Below, piece by piece: positions 34,710 through 43,599 of a DNA stretch of 64,000 bases. The notes under the pieces were generated by a model, which worked only from the letters and a program-made list of their open reading frames with translations, ran no database searches and was not told where the DNA came from. A program made the position numbers and the translations under genes. The DNA lies in contig NZ_JANKBI010000022.1 of the NCBI RefSeq assembly GCF_024622195.1, forward strand, positions 1 through 64,000. The letters run 5' to 3'. Each line of letters opens with the position of its first letter. Position 1 is the first letter of the stretch. Source of the stretch: Murimonas intestini (lineage in GTDB: Bacteria; Bacillota; Clostridia; Lachnospirales; Lachnospiraceae).

Positions 34710-34726
34710 TCATTTCCCCCTGTTTA

Positions 34727-35815
34727 TTATTTAAATATATGGATTACTCCCTGGTCATTTAGATTTTTTAAAAGTGACAGTGTAATCGGGAGTCCAAAAA
34801 GCCCCAGTACGCCAAACAGCTGCGCGCCTATGAACATAGACATCAGAGTCACCAGAGGATGCAGACCCACCTGGCTTCCCACGATTTTAGGCTCAATAAT
34901 ATTCCTTATGACTGTCACCACAAGATATACCGCCAGCAGGCCTAAGGCCAGCGGATAGTTGCCCTGGATAGCCTCCAGTACTACCCACGGGATCATAATA
35001 CCGCCGGTCCCCAATACCGGCAGAATATCAAAGACGGCTATACATAATGCAATAAATACTGAATTCTCAATCCCCAGGACTGTCAGCCCTATAGACAGTT
35101 CCACAAATGTGATAAACATGATAAGAGCATAGGAGCGGACACATTTAAATAAAGTATTTACTACATAATCCTTAACCACGATCACCATCTTCTGGTGCTT
35201 CTCCTTCATCTGGCGCATGGCAAAGCCTGTCACTTTCTCGTAGTCCACTGCAAAGAAAAAGGAGGAGATAACTGCAAACAATACCCTGATCAGGAATCCC
35301 GGCAACGCGGACGCATAATTTGAAACAGCGCCGATTGCCTTCACTGAAAATCCTGAAAGCATCTCTCCCAGTGATTTGACAAGGTTCAAAGCCACCTCAT
35401 TCAATGTCTCTACAACGGATGCATCCAATCTGGACATTGTTACTTCCAGGGATGCAATGAGATCCATCAGGGCCGGCTGGATATCCTTTGTATACCAGCC
35501 CGGTATGGCTGCGAACAGATCCATACAGGCAGTCACGATCCGTATTCCCAGCAGTGACAGCAGGGTTCCTGCTGCGCCATAAAACACTATTACAAGCAAT
35601 ACTGCTACTATAGACTGCTTTATGCGGCATTTATCTGCCAAAAACCTGATAGGCTTCCTGAGTATCCATGCAATCCCAAAACCAATGAGAAAAGGCATGA
35701 TATACGTCAGGCCGTATTTAAGCAAAAGGAAAACGATTCCTCCTATAATCAGCCAGTACATAAAATTAATGATAAATCTCTTCCGTCTCTCGACATTTTC
35801 TCCCAGACTGTCCAT
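34727..35815 (-). CDS. AI-2E family transporter (YtvI-like)
   Basis: Membrane protein of 362 residues of the AI-2E exporter/YtvI family. The early pair of membrane segments (FIINFMYWLIIGGIVFLLLKYGLTYIMPFLIGFGIAWIL) and the C-terminal half with LPVLGTGGIMIPWVVLEAI and KIVGSQVGLHPLVTLMSMFIGAQLFGVLGLFGLPI are diagnostic. In spore-formers the YtvI branch is sporulation-linked, but substrates are mostly unproven. It leads the operon with the DUF368 gene and is separated from the upstream ridA region by a terminator. Confidence 0.88.
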   Translation of the reverse strand: MDSLGENVERRKRFIINFMYWLIIGGIVFLLLKYGLTYIMPFLIGFGIAWILRKPIRFLADKCRIKQSIVAVLLVIVFYGAAGTLLSLLGIRIVTACMDLFAAIPGWYTKDIQPALMDLIASLEVTMSRLDASVVETLNEVALNLVKSLGEMLSGFSVKAIGAVSNYASALPGFLIRVLFAVISSFFFAVDYEKVTGFAMRQMKEKHQKMVIVVKDYVVNTLFKCVRSYALIMFITFVELSIGLTVLGIENSVFIALCIAVFDILPVLGTGGIMIPWVVLEAIQGNYPLALGLLAVYLVVTVIRNIIEPKIVGSQVGLHPLVTLMSMFIGAQLFGVLGLFGLPITLSLLKNLNDQGVIHIFK

Positions 35816-35850
35816 ACTCTATCCTTTCCTTAATATTGCCGCAGGCACAA

Positions 35851-35893
35851 AAAGGCATGACCCCCTTCTCTATCATACGCGGGTCATGCCTTT
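35851..35893 (-). terminator. Terminator downstream of ridA region
   Basis: Perfect 13-bp stem AAAGGCATGACCC (35851-35863) / GGGTCATGCCTTT (35881-35893) with a 17-nt loop and five Us on the minus strand. It ends the long fucosidase/D-amino-acid operon before the AI-2E gene. Confidence 0.85.
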
Positions 35894-36158
35894 ATTATTT
35901 TAAATTTATAAGTTCTTCTTGATGATGACTGTGTTGCTGCGGAATTTTCATTTTAGCGCCATTTCCATAGCTGTCCGTTAATTCCCGCCAGCATCGGGCA
36001 AAGTCAAGCCAGGTGCCGGATAATTGACTCTGACAGACAGTTATCTTTTCTTTTGCTGGATAATTGGGCTAATTATATGGAAAATTCATACATCCGTCAA
36101 GGGGGTTTAGAAAAGTTTAATTAAAGCTTTGATTTTTTTAAGTATTCTAAATCCTGCT
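35894..36158 (-). other. Non-coding or decayed stretch after ridA
   Basis: 265 bp between ridA and the terminator. A 13-codon frame (MKQDLEYLKKSKL) starts on the ridA stop codon (ATGA overlap). An open, start-less minus-strand frame of about 57 codons ends near 35900. Both could be scraps of a lost gene, but I recognise no family. Confidence 0.35.
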
Positions 36159-36611
36159 TCATATTTCAAACTGTGCCTCTATCTCCACTGGTATATTTCC
36201 GGGCAGACTGTACACGCCGATGGCGGATCTGGCAGGCGCTCCCGCCTTATCCCCAAAGAGTTCTGTAAGAAGTCCGGTACCGCCGTTGGCTACCACAGGC
36301 TGCTCATAAAAGTCTTCTGTCCCAGCTACAAACACAAGCACTTTTACTGCATTTTTCACTTTATTTAAGTCCCCTGTTTCCTTTTCCAGGACAGCCAGCA
36401 CATTCAGCATACAGTCTCTTGCAAATTCCTTACCCTGCTCTGTACTGAATTCTCTTCCCAGCCTTCCCTTTACCTCCCTGTCTGTGACTGGTCCGCAGCC
36501 GGATATATATATAATATTTCCTATCCTTTTCGCCTGAGCATATACGCCTCCCTTAGCCGGAGCCTGCGGCAGGCTGAGGTTCATTTCCTTAAGCTTTTCA
36601 TATACATCCAT
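36159..36611 (-). CDS. RidA-family enamine/imine deaminase
   Basis: YjgF/RidA protein of 150 residues, which hydrolyses reactive 2-aminoacrylate and related enamines to keto acids and ammonia. The family blocks are QAPAKGGVYAQAKRIGNIIYISGCGP and the C-terminal RSAIGVYSLPGNIPVEIEAQFEI, with the arginine (PARSAIGV) that binds the substrate carboxylate. The start at 36611 follows AAGGAGTG; an upstream extension lies inside the previous gene and has no site. It is the last gene of the operon that also holds a D-serine dehydratase-like PLP enzyme, whose chemistry would create RidA's substrate. Confidence 0.88.
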   Translation of the reverse strand: MDVYEKLKEMNLSLPQAPAKGGVYAQAKRIGNIIYISGCGPVTDREVKGRLGREFSTEQGKEFARDCMLNVLAVLEKETGDLNKVKNAVKVLVFVAGTEDFYEQPVVANGGTGLLTELFGDKAGAPARSAIGVYSLPGNIPVEIEAQFEI

Positions 36612-36631
36612 ATCCAACACTCCTTTTATCT

Positions 36632-38230
36632 TTATTTTCCTGGTGACAGCACCCTTCCGGCGGCACCCTCTGCCTTTGTTTTTTCCCAGGCCAGTTTCCC
36701 ATTTACAAATACATAGTCCATTCCGCTGCTTAAGCATACCGGCCTGCTGTAATCAGCCCCGTCCTTTACCTTCTCCGGGTCAAAGATATTGATGTCTGCG
36801 AAATATCCTTCCCGTATGTAACCCCGGCGGGGTATTCCAAATCTGTCCGCTGTCTGCCCTGTCATCTTCCGCACTGCTGTTTCCATGGATAATATCTTTC
36901 TTTCAACGGCATATTCCCGTATGAACCTGGGAAAAGCCCCATACAGCCTGGGATGAGGGGAACTTGCACTGCCATAGAGTGAATCAGATATCACCATAGA
37001 ATAAGGCAGGGAGGCCACGGTATCCACGTCCCTCTGGTCCATACTCATGAGTATCCCCCCTGTTTTTCCCCCGTCCCCGCAGAGAAGTTCAGCCAAAAAA
37101 CCCACCTCATCCTCAAATCCATATTTCTGTGTATTATCCGCAATGCTCCTGCCTGTGTATTTTTCATTTTCCGGCCTGGCCGCAGATGAGACTATGATCC
37201 TGTCCCAGCCTATATCCTGTACCATATTGTCCCATCCGGGAGTTTTCTCCTTCAGCATGTGCCTGAGCAGATCCCTGCCCCGGGCGGTCTCCAGCTTTGC
37301 CAGGGTCCCTGCCATCTCCTCCTCCACAAATTCAGGGGGGAGCAGTGTCATCAGTGTGGTGGAGCCTCCTGTATAGGGATAGAAATCTACCGTCACATCA
37401 GCTTTGGAGGATTCGATCACTTCTATGGCCCTGTAGATCTGGCTGCCCCAGTTTTGGCAGCCCACTGATTTAAAATGGCTTATGTTCAGGGGAATCCCTG
37501 CCTCCTCTGCCAGGCCTGTGATCTCTTTCACAGACTCCACAAGACTGTCGCCTTCCCCTCTGATGTGACAGGACAATACCCTGGAATACGTCTGCAGCTC
37601 CTTTAAAAGCCGGATGTACTCTGTATGGCTGCTGTAGCATTCCGGCACATACATGATACCGGAGGAGAGTCCGAAAGCGCCTCCCTCCAGCGATTCCCTC
37701 ACAAGTGCACAAGCCCTGTCCAGTTCCTCTTTTGAAAATGCGCTTTTTGAAAAACCTTTCACTGCGATCTTCACAGCTCCTGTCCCTGTCAGGCTTCCCA
37801 GGTTAATGCGCAGCGGCCTGCGCCTGAGCTGGTCCAGGTAGCTGTCCACATCTTCTGCTGCCAGCCCCGCCGGTATCTTTCCCAGGCACGGTTCCAGAAA
37901 ATCATACATTTCCTGTCTGGACGCGTCAGAGGAGGGATATAAACTCATCCCGCAGTTCCCGGCCAGAGCCGTGGTGATCCCCTGGGCCAGTTCAGCCTTC
38001 CCAAAGCCTTCATCTAAGATAGCTGCAGCATCACAGTGCCTGTGGCTGTCTATAAATCCCGGCGTCACTGCCAGGCCGGAAGCATCTATTACACAAATAT
38101 CTCCCTCCAGGCTGGCCGTCCCCGCTTTTCTGACCTCCTGTATCCTGTCTCCTTCGATCAGGATGTCATGCAATACAGGACTGCTGCCGCTGCCGTCGTA
38201 TACAAGCCCGTTTCTTATCAGGGTCCTCAT
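36632..38230 (-). CDS. N-acyl-D-amino-acid deacylase family amidohydrolase
   Basis: Metal-dependent amidohydrolase of 532 residues in the D-aminoacylase group. The first metal motif is PGFIDSHRHCDAA (about 57-69). The bridging-ligand region TTALAGNCGMSLYP contains the Cys typical of D-aminoacylases. HIRGEGDSLVES and ISHFKSVG give further His ligands. The C-terminal part has the usual VRKMTGQTADRFGIPRRGYIREGYFADINIFDPEKV beta-sandwich return. AGGTG precedes the ATG. It sits between the PLP D-amino-acid enzyme (4 bp upstream) and ridA (20 bp downstream). Members free D-amino acids from N-acyl forms; the exact acyl group is unknown. Confidence 0.88.
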   Translation of the reverse strand: MRTLIRNGLVYDGSGSSPVLHDILIEGDRIQEVRKAGTASLEGDICVIDASGLAVTPGFIDSHRHCDAAAILDEGFGKAELAQGITTALAGNCGMSLYPSSDASRQEMYDFLEPCLGKIPAGLAAEDVDSYLDQLRRRPLRINLGSLTGTGAVKIAVKGFSKSAFSKEELDRACALVRESLEGGAFGLSSGIMYVPECYSSHTEYIRLLKELQTYSRVLSCHIRGEGDSLVESVKEITGLAEEAGIPLNISHFKSVGCQNWGSQIYRAIEVIESSKADVTVDFYPYTGGSTTLMTLLPPEFVEEEMAGTLAKLETARGRDLLRHMLKEKTPGWDNMVQDIGWDRIIVSSAARPENEKYTGRSIADNTQKYGFEDEVGFLAELLCGDGGKTGGILMSMDQRDVDTVASLPYSMVISDSLYGSASSPHPRLYGAFPRFIREYAVERKILSMETAVRKMTGQTADRFGIPRRGYIREGYFADINIFDPEKVKDGADYSRPVCLSSGMDYVFVNGKLAWEKTKAEGAAGRVLSPGK

Positions 38231-38234
38231 TACA

Positions 38235-39323
38235 TCACCTGTTCTTTCCCCTGGCGTCTATCCTTATCAAATGATCCAGTTTTCCGTTTCTTATGCCATA
38301 AACTTCTTCAGCCAGATTCGGAACTACACATGCATGATTGGGTATCACAGCGATCTTGTCCCCTATTTCAAGGCCCAGCCGGCCCTCTGATTCAATGAAG
38401 CCGTGTTCCTCATTCAATTTGCTGATTGTGATATCCGGTCTTCCAACCACATACCCATATCCCTCTTTTCTGGCACATATGTCTGTTGTGAGCGTCTTGC
38501 TCCCGGCATCGATGATCGCATGCCTTTCATCCACTATGCTCACAACTGACGCCGTCACGCGCAGCGCACATTCCTGCTCTTTTGCAAAACCCGACATCAG
38601 CTGGCCCACATCATTAAACAGGTAATGTCCTGGCCTTATCTCTGTGATACCTTCCAGAAGCCACGGCATCTTGGACGAATAGGAATTTCCTCCGCTGAGT
38701 ATCTCCATATGGAATCCGGCATTTTCCAGCATTCTGGCCGTCCCAAGCATCTCCTCCCGCTCTCTTGCCGATGTCTTTTCAAAGCCCTCACGGTCTGTCT
38801 CCCCATAGATGGTTCCGCCGTAATAAAGTATGCCTTTTATATCTATTCCTGGAAGGCCGGCTATCTGACGGGCAAATTCCAGCGTTGGCTCATAAGGCTT
38901 TTTCCCGCCCCTGTTGATCCCCCCATCCACCTCTATAAGAACTTCGATCTTATCAGGACTGTTCTGAAATGTCTCCGAGAGCTGCCTGGCGCCCTCTTCG
39001 CTGTTCACAATAGTGATGACCCTGGCCTTTCTGCTCAGAATCTTCAGCCGCTGCATCTTTTCCTGGCCTATGAGCGGGAAAGCTATCAGGATATCATCGA
39101 TCCCACCTTTTGCCATGACCTCTGCCTCCCCCAGCTTTGCACAGGTGATGCCGCTGCATCCCATTCTAAGCTGAAGTCTGGCAATCTCCACACTCTTGTG
39201 GGGTTTGATATGAGGCCTGACCTTTATTTGATATCCTGCAGCCGCTTCTGTCATTTTCCTGATATTTTCCTCCATCTGTGCCAGCTCTATCACTACCGCC
39301 GGCGTGGGCAGATAATCATACAT
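38235..39323 (-). CDS. D-serine dehydratase/D-threonine aldolase-like PLP enzyme
   Basis: Alanine-racemase-fold PLP enzyme (DSD1/D-TA family), 362 residues. The N-terminus has LPTPAVVIELAQMEENI, and the PLP lysine is in RPHIKPHKSVEIAR (about 36-49). The C-terminal metal site is readable as VIPNHACVVPNL: the His-x-Cys pair binds zinc in D-serine dehydratase and a metal in D-threonine aldolase. The start at 39323 follows AAGGAGTGAGTGAA. It directly follows the M20 gene (1-bp gap) and precedes the D-aminoacylase by 4 bp, so a D-hydroxy-amino acid such as D-serine or D-threonine is the likely substrate (inference). Confidence 0.87.
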   Translation of the reverse strand: MYDYLPTPAVVIELAQMEENIRKMTEAAAGYQIKVRPHIKPHKSVEIARLQLRMGCSGITCAKLGEAEVMAKGGIDDILIAFPLIGQEKMQRLKILSRKARVITIVNSEEGARQLSETFQNSPDKIEVLIEVDGGINRGGKKPYEPTLEFARQIAGLPGIDIKGILYYGGTIYGETDREGFEKTSAREREEMLGTARMLENAGFHMEILSGGNSYSSKMPWLLEGITEIRPGHYLFNDVGQLMSGFAKEQECALRVTASVVSIVDERHAIIDAGSKTLTTDICARKEGYGYVVGRPDITISKLNEEHGFIESEGRLGLEIGDKIAVIPNHACVVPNLAEEVYGIRNGKLDHLIRIDARGKNR

Positions 39324-39324
39324 T

Positions 39325-40509
39325 TCACTCACTCCTTTTCTGCACTTTTGCATTCATAAGCTTTTCAAATATCCTGGTATAGAGATAAGCCCCCTCCTCC
39401 AGCTGACTCAGAGTAATATATTCATCCGTCACATGCGCCTGTCTGATAGATCCCGGGCCCAGTATGACAGCCGGAGCATTCAGGTACTTCTGCAGAAGGC
39501 CGGCCTCACACGAGGCCCCAAACACACCGGGCACAGGCTGCCTGCCTCTGTATTCCATCAGTATCTCTTCTATAGCTGCAATTTCACTGCCATCCGGGCT
39601 GCACCACCCGGCAGGGCAGCTTGTAAGCCTTCTGAAGCTGTATCCGCAGCCTGACTCTTCTGACACCTGTTCCAGTATCTGGCGGATCTTCTCTTCCATG
39701 CTCTCCTGTGTCTCCCCCATCCCCAGCCTGCAGTCCAGCTCTGTAGTACATTCCTGGGGGATCATATTTACTTTTGTGCCGCCTTTAATGACAGTCACCT
39801 GCACAGCGCTGGACGGAAGCCGGATGTCCGTGCTGCCGGATTTCCAGGCCGCGTCCATCTCTTCCTGAAGCTTCTGTATCCGGGCGATAAAACTGCCTGC
39901 AGCATAAATGGCATTATTTCCTTCTCCCGGCCTGGCTGCATGGGCGCTTTTACCTGTAAAGGTGATTTCAAAAGCCATGACTCCTCTGTGGCCAAGGGCT
40001 ATCTCCATATCCGTCGGCTCGCCCACAATGACAAAGTCTGCGCTGGGATTGTCCTTAAGAAAGCGCCAAAGCCCTATGTTCCGGTGTTCTTCATCCACAT
40101 CAAAGAAAAGCTGCAGCCTGCCCGAAAACTGGTCCGACCTGGACGCAAGCTGTTTTGCCGCATACAGGGCGCAGGCCAGGCTCCCTTTCATATCGCATGC
40201 TCCTCTGCCGTACAGCCTTCCTTCCCTGATATTTGGTTCGTAGGGCGGTGTGGTCCAGGCCGAAGTTTCCCCAGCCGGTACCACATCCATATGTCCGCAG
40301 TATAGAAATGAAAGGCTTCCCTCATCTCCCCTGCCCAGTTCTGCCGTCACGTTGAACCTGTCCGGGGTACAGTACTGCCTGTGCGGCTTCAATCCCGCTT
40401 CCTTCAGAAAATCATAGATATATTCCCCTGTTCCTGCCTCTCTTCCGGGCGGCGCCTCACTCTCAAGCCTTATCAGATCCTGAACAATTTCTGTCAGATG
40501 CTGGTCCAT
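39325..40509 (-). CDS. M20 family deacylase/peptidase (ArgE/DapE type)
   Basis: Zinc-dependent hydrolase of 394 residues. The metal and catalytic blocks are LYCGHMDVVPAG (70-81), GRGACDMKGSLA (about 101-112), DVDEEHRNIG (the Glu-Glu pair holding the general base) and VIVGEPTDMEIALGHRG. The dimerisation domain is about 185-290, with SAHAARPGEGNNAI in it. The final metal histidine is probably in RQAHVTDEYI. The ATG lies 16 bp inside the end of the GH29 gene, showing tight coupling. ArgE, DapE and aminoacylase members look alike, so the substrate is open; here an N-acyl amino acid fits best. Confidence 0.88.
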   Translation of the reverse strand: MDQHLTEIVQDLIRLESEAPPGREAGTGEYIYDFLKEAGLKPHRQYCTPDRFNVTAELGRGDEGSLSFLYCGHMDVVPAGETSAWTTPPYEPNIREGRLYGRGACDMKGSLACALYAAKQLASRSDQFSGRLQLFFDVDEEHRNIGLWRFLKDNPSADFVIVGEPTDMEIALGHRGVMAFEITFTGKSAHAARPGEGNNAIYAAGSFIARIQKLQEEMDAAWKSGSTDIRLPSSAVQVTVIKGGTKVNMIPQECTTELDCRLGMGETQESMEEKIRQILEQVSEESGCGYSFRRLTSCPAGWCSPDGSEIAAIEEILMEYRGRQPVPGVFGASCEAGLLQKYLNAPAVILGPGSIRQAHVTDEYITLSQLEEGAYLYTRIFEKLMNAKVQKRSE

Positions 40510-41819
40510 AATCCTGAACCTCTCTGCTCCCTGGCCCAGTCAGCTACACGTCCCGGATCCCCCTCCCAGAGTCTCTGGCGGCCCCAGCTATTTGTATCAG
40601 GTCTTGTGCTGCATTCGATTTTTATAACAGGAAACAACGGCTCCTCTGTTTTTTCCGGAAGTCCGTACAGGATAAGGTCATCACCTTTTTTCTCAAACTT
40701 TAGTTTTTCTCCCGTGCCCATGAGTTCTGCAGACACCACCCCGCTTGTCAGATCCGGCAGCACAAATTTTGTTTTTCCGTCCCAGAACCTGAAAATCAGA
40801 TACAGGTCATTTCCTTTTATAGTCTGGAAGCCGTATGTCAGCGCTTCTGTCATGCTGCCTCCGTCATTTCCGTATACTGCTTCCCCGTATTTCTTCAGCC
40901 ATCCGCCTATCTCAAGCGCCCTTCTCCTGAATTCTTCAGGTATCCTGCCATCCGCATCCGGCCCTACATTCAGTATCAGGTTTCCCCCTTCTGATGCACA
41001 GGTGCACAGAGTATCCAGAAGCCTTTCCGTCTCCTGAAAACGCTCTCCGCTGTGGTAGCCCCACCAGCGCCAATAGCTGACCCGGCAGGCCTCCCAGAGC
41101 CTTCCCTCCGGATTTACATTGTGCTCCGGTGTTCCAAAATCTCCCTCTTCATTGCCTCCGCCATGTTCCAGCAGCTGCGCGGGATCTGTGGAAAAGCCCA
41201 GACGGTTATTGATCATGATACTCGGCTGCCACTGGCGCATCTTCTCCACAAGACTGCGGCTTTTTAAATCCTCTGCATTCCTTGGCCATACCCCGTCAAA
41301 GAAGAAATAATCGATCTTTCCATATCCGGTACACAGCTCCTCCACCTGCTTCCAGATGTACTGCTGCATTTCATCCCACTTCTCCTGATCCTTTCCAGGT
41401 CCCTCATAATAGGCAGGTATCCTCCAGTCACACCAGGAATAATAAAGTCCTATTTTCAGCCCAGCTTCCCTGAACGCTTCCACATACTCTCTTACAAAAT
41501 CCCTGTGGGGAGCCTGCCGCATACTTGTATAGTCCGTGACCTTGCAGTCCCACAGGCAATAGCCGTCGTGGTGCCTGGTGGTAAGGCAGGCATACTTAAA
41601 ACCCGCCTCCCTGCAGAAGGCTGCCCATTCCCTGGGGTCATAATTTTGGGGATTCCATCCGCAGGCCATCTTTTCATATTCTCTCTGATTCATATGGTCA
41701 CGAAACAGCGCCTGCTCCCCACGGCCAGTCAACGCATAAGGTCCCCAGTGTATGAATAATCCATATCTGCTTTCAGGAAACCATTTAAATTCCTCCGGTA
41801 CTTCATAATTAAAATACAT
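40494..41819 (-). CDS. GH29 alpha-L-fucosidase, intracellular
   Basis: Family 29 fucosidase of 441 residues without a signal peptide, so it acts on imported oligosaccharides. The motifs are YGLFIHWGPYAL (19-30), CLTTRHHDGYCLWD (78-91), GLYYSWCDW (124-132) and the nucleophile block DYFFFDGVWPR with Asp175. The cofactor-free catalytic core ends near residue 340 and is followed by a short beta-sandwich. GGAGGAG precedes the ATG. It comes 10 bp after the second permease and overlaps the M20 gene by 16 bp. The acid/base glutamate is not fixed in this family and I do not assign it. Confidence 0.92.
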   Translation of the reverse strand: MYFNYEVPEEFKWFPESRYGLFIHWGPYALTGRGEQALFRDHMNQREYEKMACGWNPQNYDPREWAAFCREAGFKYACLTTRHHDGYCLWDCKVTDYTSMRQAPHRDFVREYVEAFREAGLKIGLYYSWCDWRIPAYYEGPGKDQEKWDEMQQYIWKQVEELCTGYGKIDYFFFDGVWPRNAEDLKSRSLVEKMRQWQPSIMINNRLGFSTDPAQLLEHGGGNEEGDFGTPEHNVNPEGRLWEACRVSYWRWWGYHSGERFQETERLLDTLCTCASEGGNLILNVGPDADGRIPEEFRRRALEIGGWLKKYGEAVYGNDGGSMTEALTYGFQTIKGNDLYLIFRFWDGKTKFVLPDLTSGVVSAELMGTGEKLKFEKKGDDLILYGLPEKTEEPLFPVIKIECSTRPDTNSWGRQRLWEGDPGRVADWAREQRGSGLWTSI

Positions 41820-41829
41820 ATTGCTCCTC

Positions 41830-42666
41830 CTATCCCTTCACAGACCCTGCTGCCAGACCTTCTTCTATCTGCTTCTGGAAAATACAGTAGATAATGATCA
41901 TAGGCAGGATGGAAATACAGATTCCGGCAAAGGTTCCTCCATAGTTAATGTCATATTCTGATTTAAACGCCATCAGCGCCACAGACAAGGTTGCCTTCGA
42001 CCTGTCGCTGATCAGCAGTATGGAAAATATCAGGTCATTATAAACTCTCAAAAACGTCATGATAACAATCGTTGATATAACAGGCTTCATCAGAGGCGTC
42101 AATACTGTAAATAAAAGCCTATACTGGCCGCACCCGTCAATCTCAGCCGCCTCGTCCAATTCCCTGCTTATCCCCTTCATATATCCATTTGCCAGAAATA
42201 CAGCCAGCGACAGGTTGGTGGCTGCATATACGCCAACAATACCTGCTGTGGAGTCCTTCAGATTCAGGCTGTTCACTATAGAGGCCAGGGGAACCAGTGT
42301 CGCGTGTACGGGCAGGGTCATACCAGCTATAAAAAACAGAAATATTGCATTCTTATATGGAATGCCCATCCTGTACACAAAAGAAATACAGAGGGACATC
42401 ACTACGATCAGGGCTATAGACAGTACAGAGTAAATGAAGGAGTTGAACATGCCTCTCAGTATGGAGGTGTTTTCAAATGCATACACATAATTATCCCATG
42501 AAAAGTGCTCCGGAAGCGCGAACGGCGCCCCATATATCCCCATATTGTCTTTAAAGGAGCTTAAAAATGAGAACAGCAGAGGGAATAAGGAGATCACCAC
42601 ATAGACTGCTGCATAGAAGCCTGTTCCGAATCTGCCCAGATATCTCTTAAACCTGTATCTGTTCAT
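41830..42666 (-). CDS. ABC sugar permease (MalG type), module A
   Basis: Second permease of the module A importer, 278 residues with about six membrane segments. The EAA loop reads ELDEAAEIDGCGQYRLLFTVLTPLMKP, and the C-terminus GLAAGSVKG is the standard family ending. The start overlaps the stop of the first permease by 4 bp and has AGGAGGGG in front. It is paired with the binding protein two genes upstream; the ATPase must come from elsewhere. Confidence 0.93.
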   Translation of the reverse strand: MNRYRFKRYLGRFGTGFYAAVYVVISLFPLLFSFLSSFKDNMGIYGAPFALPEHFSWDNYVYAFENTSILRGMFNSFIYSVLSIALIVVMSLCISFVYRMGIPYKNAIFLFFIAGMTLPVHATLVPLASIVNSLNLKDSTAGIVGVYAATNLSLAVFLANGYMKGISRELDEAAEIDGCGQYRLLFTVLTPLMKPVISTIVIMTFLRVYNDLIFSILLISDRSKATLSVALMAFKSEYDINYGGTFAGICISILPMIIIYCIFQKQIEEGLAAGSVKG

Positions 42667-43574
42667 ACTGCACCCCTCCTTTTCTTATGTATTTTCCGTA
42701 CTTCATCCTTTTCATCCAGCACATAGTTCAGCCCAAACGTGATCATCAGGGCAAGCATAAGGATCACAACCCCGATGGACGATCCATATCCGAACTTGCT
42801 GTACAGGAAAGCCTGGTCATACATGAGAGTGGCAGGCACATCCGTGGCAGTCCCCGGTCCTCCGTCAGTCATGACATAGATAATGTCAAACACCTTGATA
42901 GAGCCGGCAATCGCACTCGTCAGAAATATCTTAAAAGTTTCCTTCATGTTAGGAATAATGATATGTATGATCCTCTGGAAGCTGGATGCCCCGTCCACAA
43001 TGGAGGCTTCTATCATATCCCCCGGAATAGCTGTCAGGCCGGTGATAAAGACAAGCATATTGCTTCCCACAAACATCCACGCATTTACCAGGGCAACCAC
43101 CCATATGGCCATTTTTGTGTTTCCCAGCCAATCCTGCCCGGCCATGCCAAAAAACTCCAGTATGGCATTGACAGCGCCGCCGTTCTTTGTCAGCAGGAAG
43201 GTCCACATCATTCCTGTAGCGGCCATAGGCAGCAGGGTCGGAATATAATAGATCGTTCTTAAAGCGCCGTTTACCTTATTCTTCTTTGAAACCATCATCG
43301 CCAGTGAAAACGATATGGGAAATATGACTACAAGGCTGACGATTATGAAAACCAGAGCATTCCACAGGGATTTATAAAAGACCTTCTGTGAAAACAGCTT
43401 AATAAAATTATCCAGACCCACAAATACCTTGTCCACCTGCGCTATCCCGTTCCACTTCATTGTTGAGAGGTAGAAGGTATACAGTATGGGGTAGATAAAA
43501 AACAGTGAATAGATAACAGCCGGTATAAGGAGAAGCGTCACAGCCACCCCTATCTTCCGCTTTCTATGATTCAT
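42663..43574 (-). CDS. ABC sugar permease (MalF type), module A
   Basis: First permease of the importer, 303 residues. The N-terminal segment LLLIPAVIYSLFFIYPILYTFYLSTMKWNG and loop DNFIKLFSQ are typical of the UgpA/MsmF group. The EAA loop is MIEASIVDGASSFQRIIHIIIPNM, and IYVMTDGGPGTATDV is a conserved periplasmic/membrane stretch. GGAGGAGA precedes the ATG. It follows the binding-protein gene by 25 bp. Confidence 0.93.
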   Translation of the reverse strand: MNHRKRKIGVAVTLLLIPAVIYSLFFIYPILYTFYLSTMKWNGIAQVDKVFVGLDNFIKLFSQKVFYKSLWNALVFIIVSLVVIFPISFSLAMMVSKKNKVNGALRTIYYIPTLLPMAATGMMWTFLLTKNGGAVNAILEFFGMAGQDWLGNTKMAIWVVALVNAWMFVGSNMLVFITGLTAIPGDMIEASIVDGASSFQRIIHIIIPNMKETFKIFLTSAIAGSIKVFDIIYVMTDGGPGTATDVPATLMYDQAFLYSKFGYGSSIGVVILMLALMITFGLNYVLDEKDEVRKIHKKRRGAV

Positions 43575-43599
43575 GGTATCTCCTCCTTACAGGGCTATT

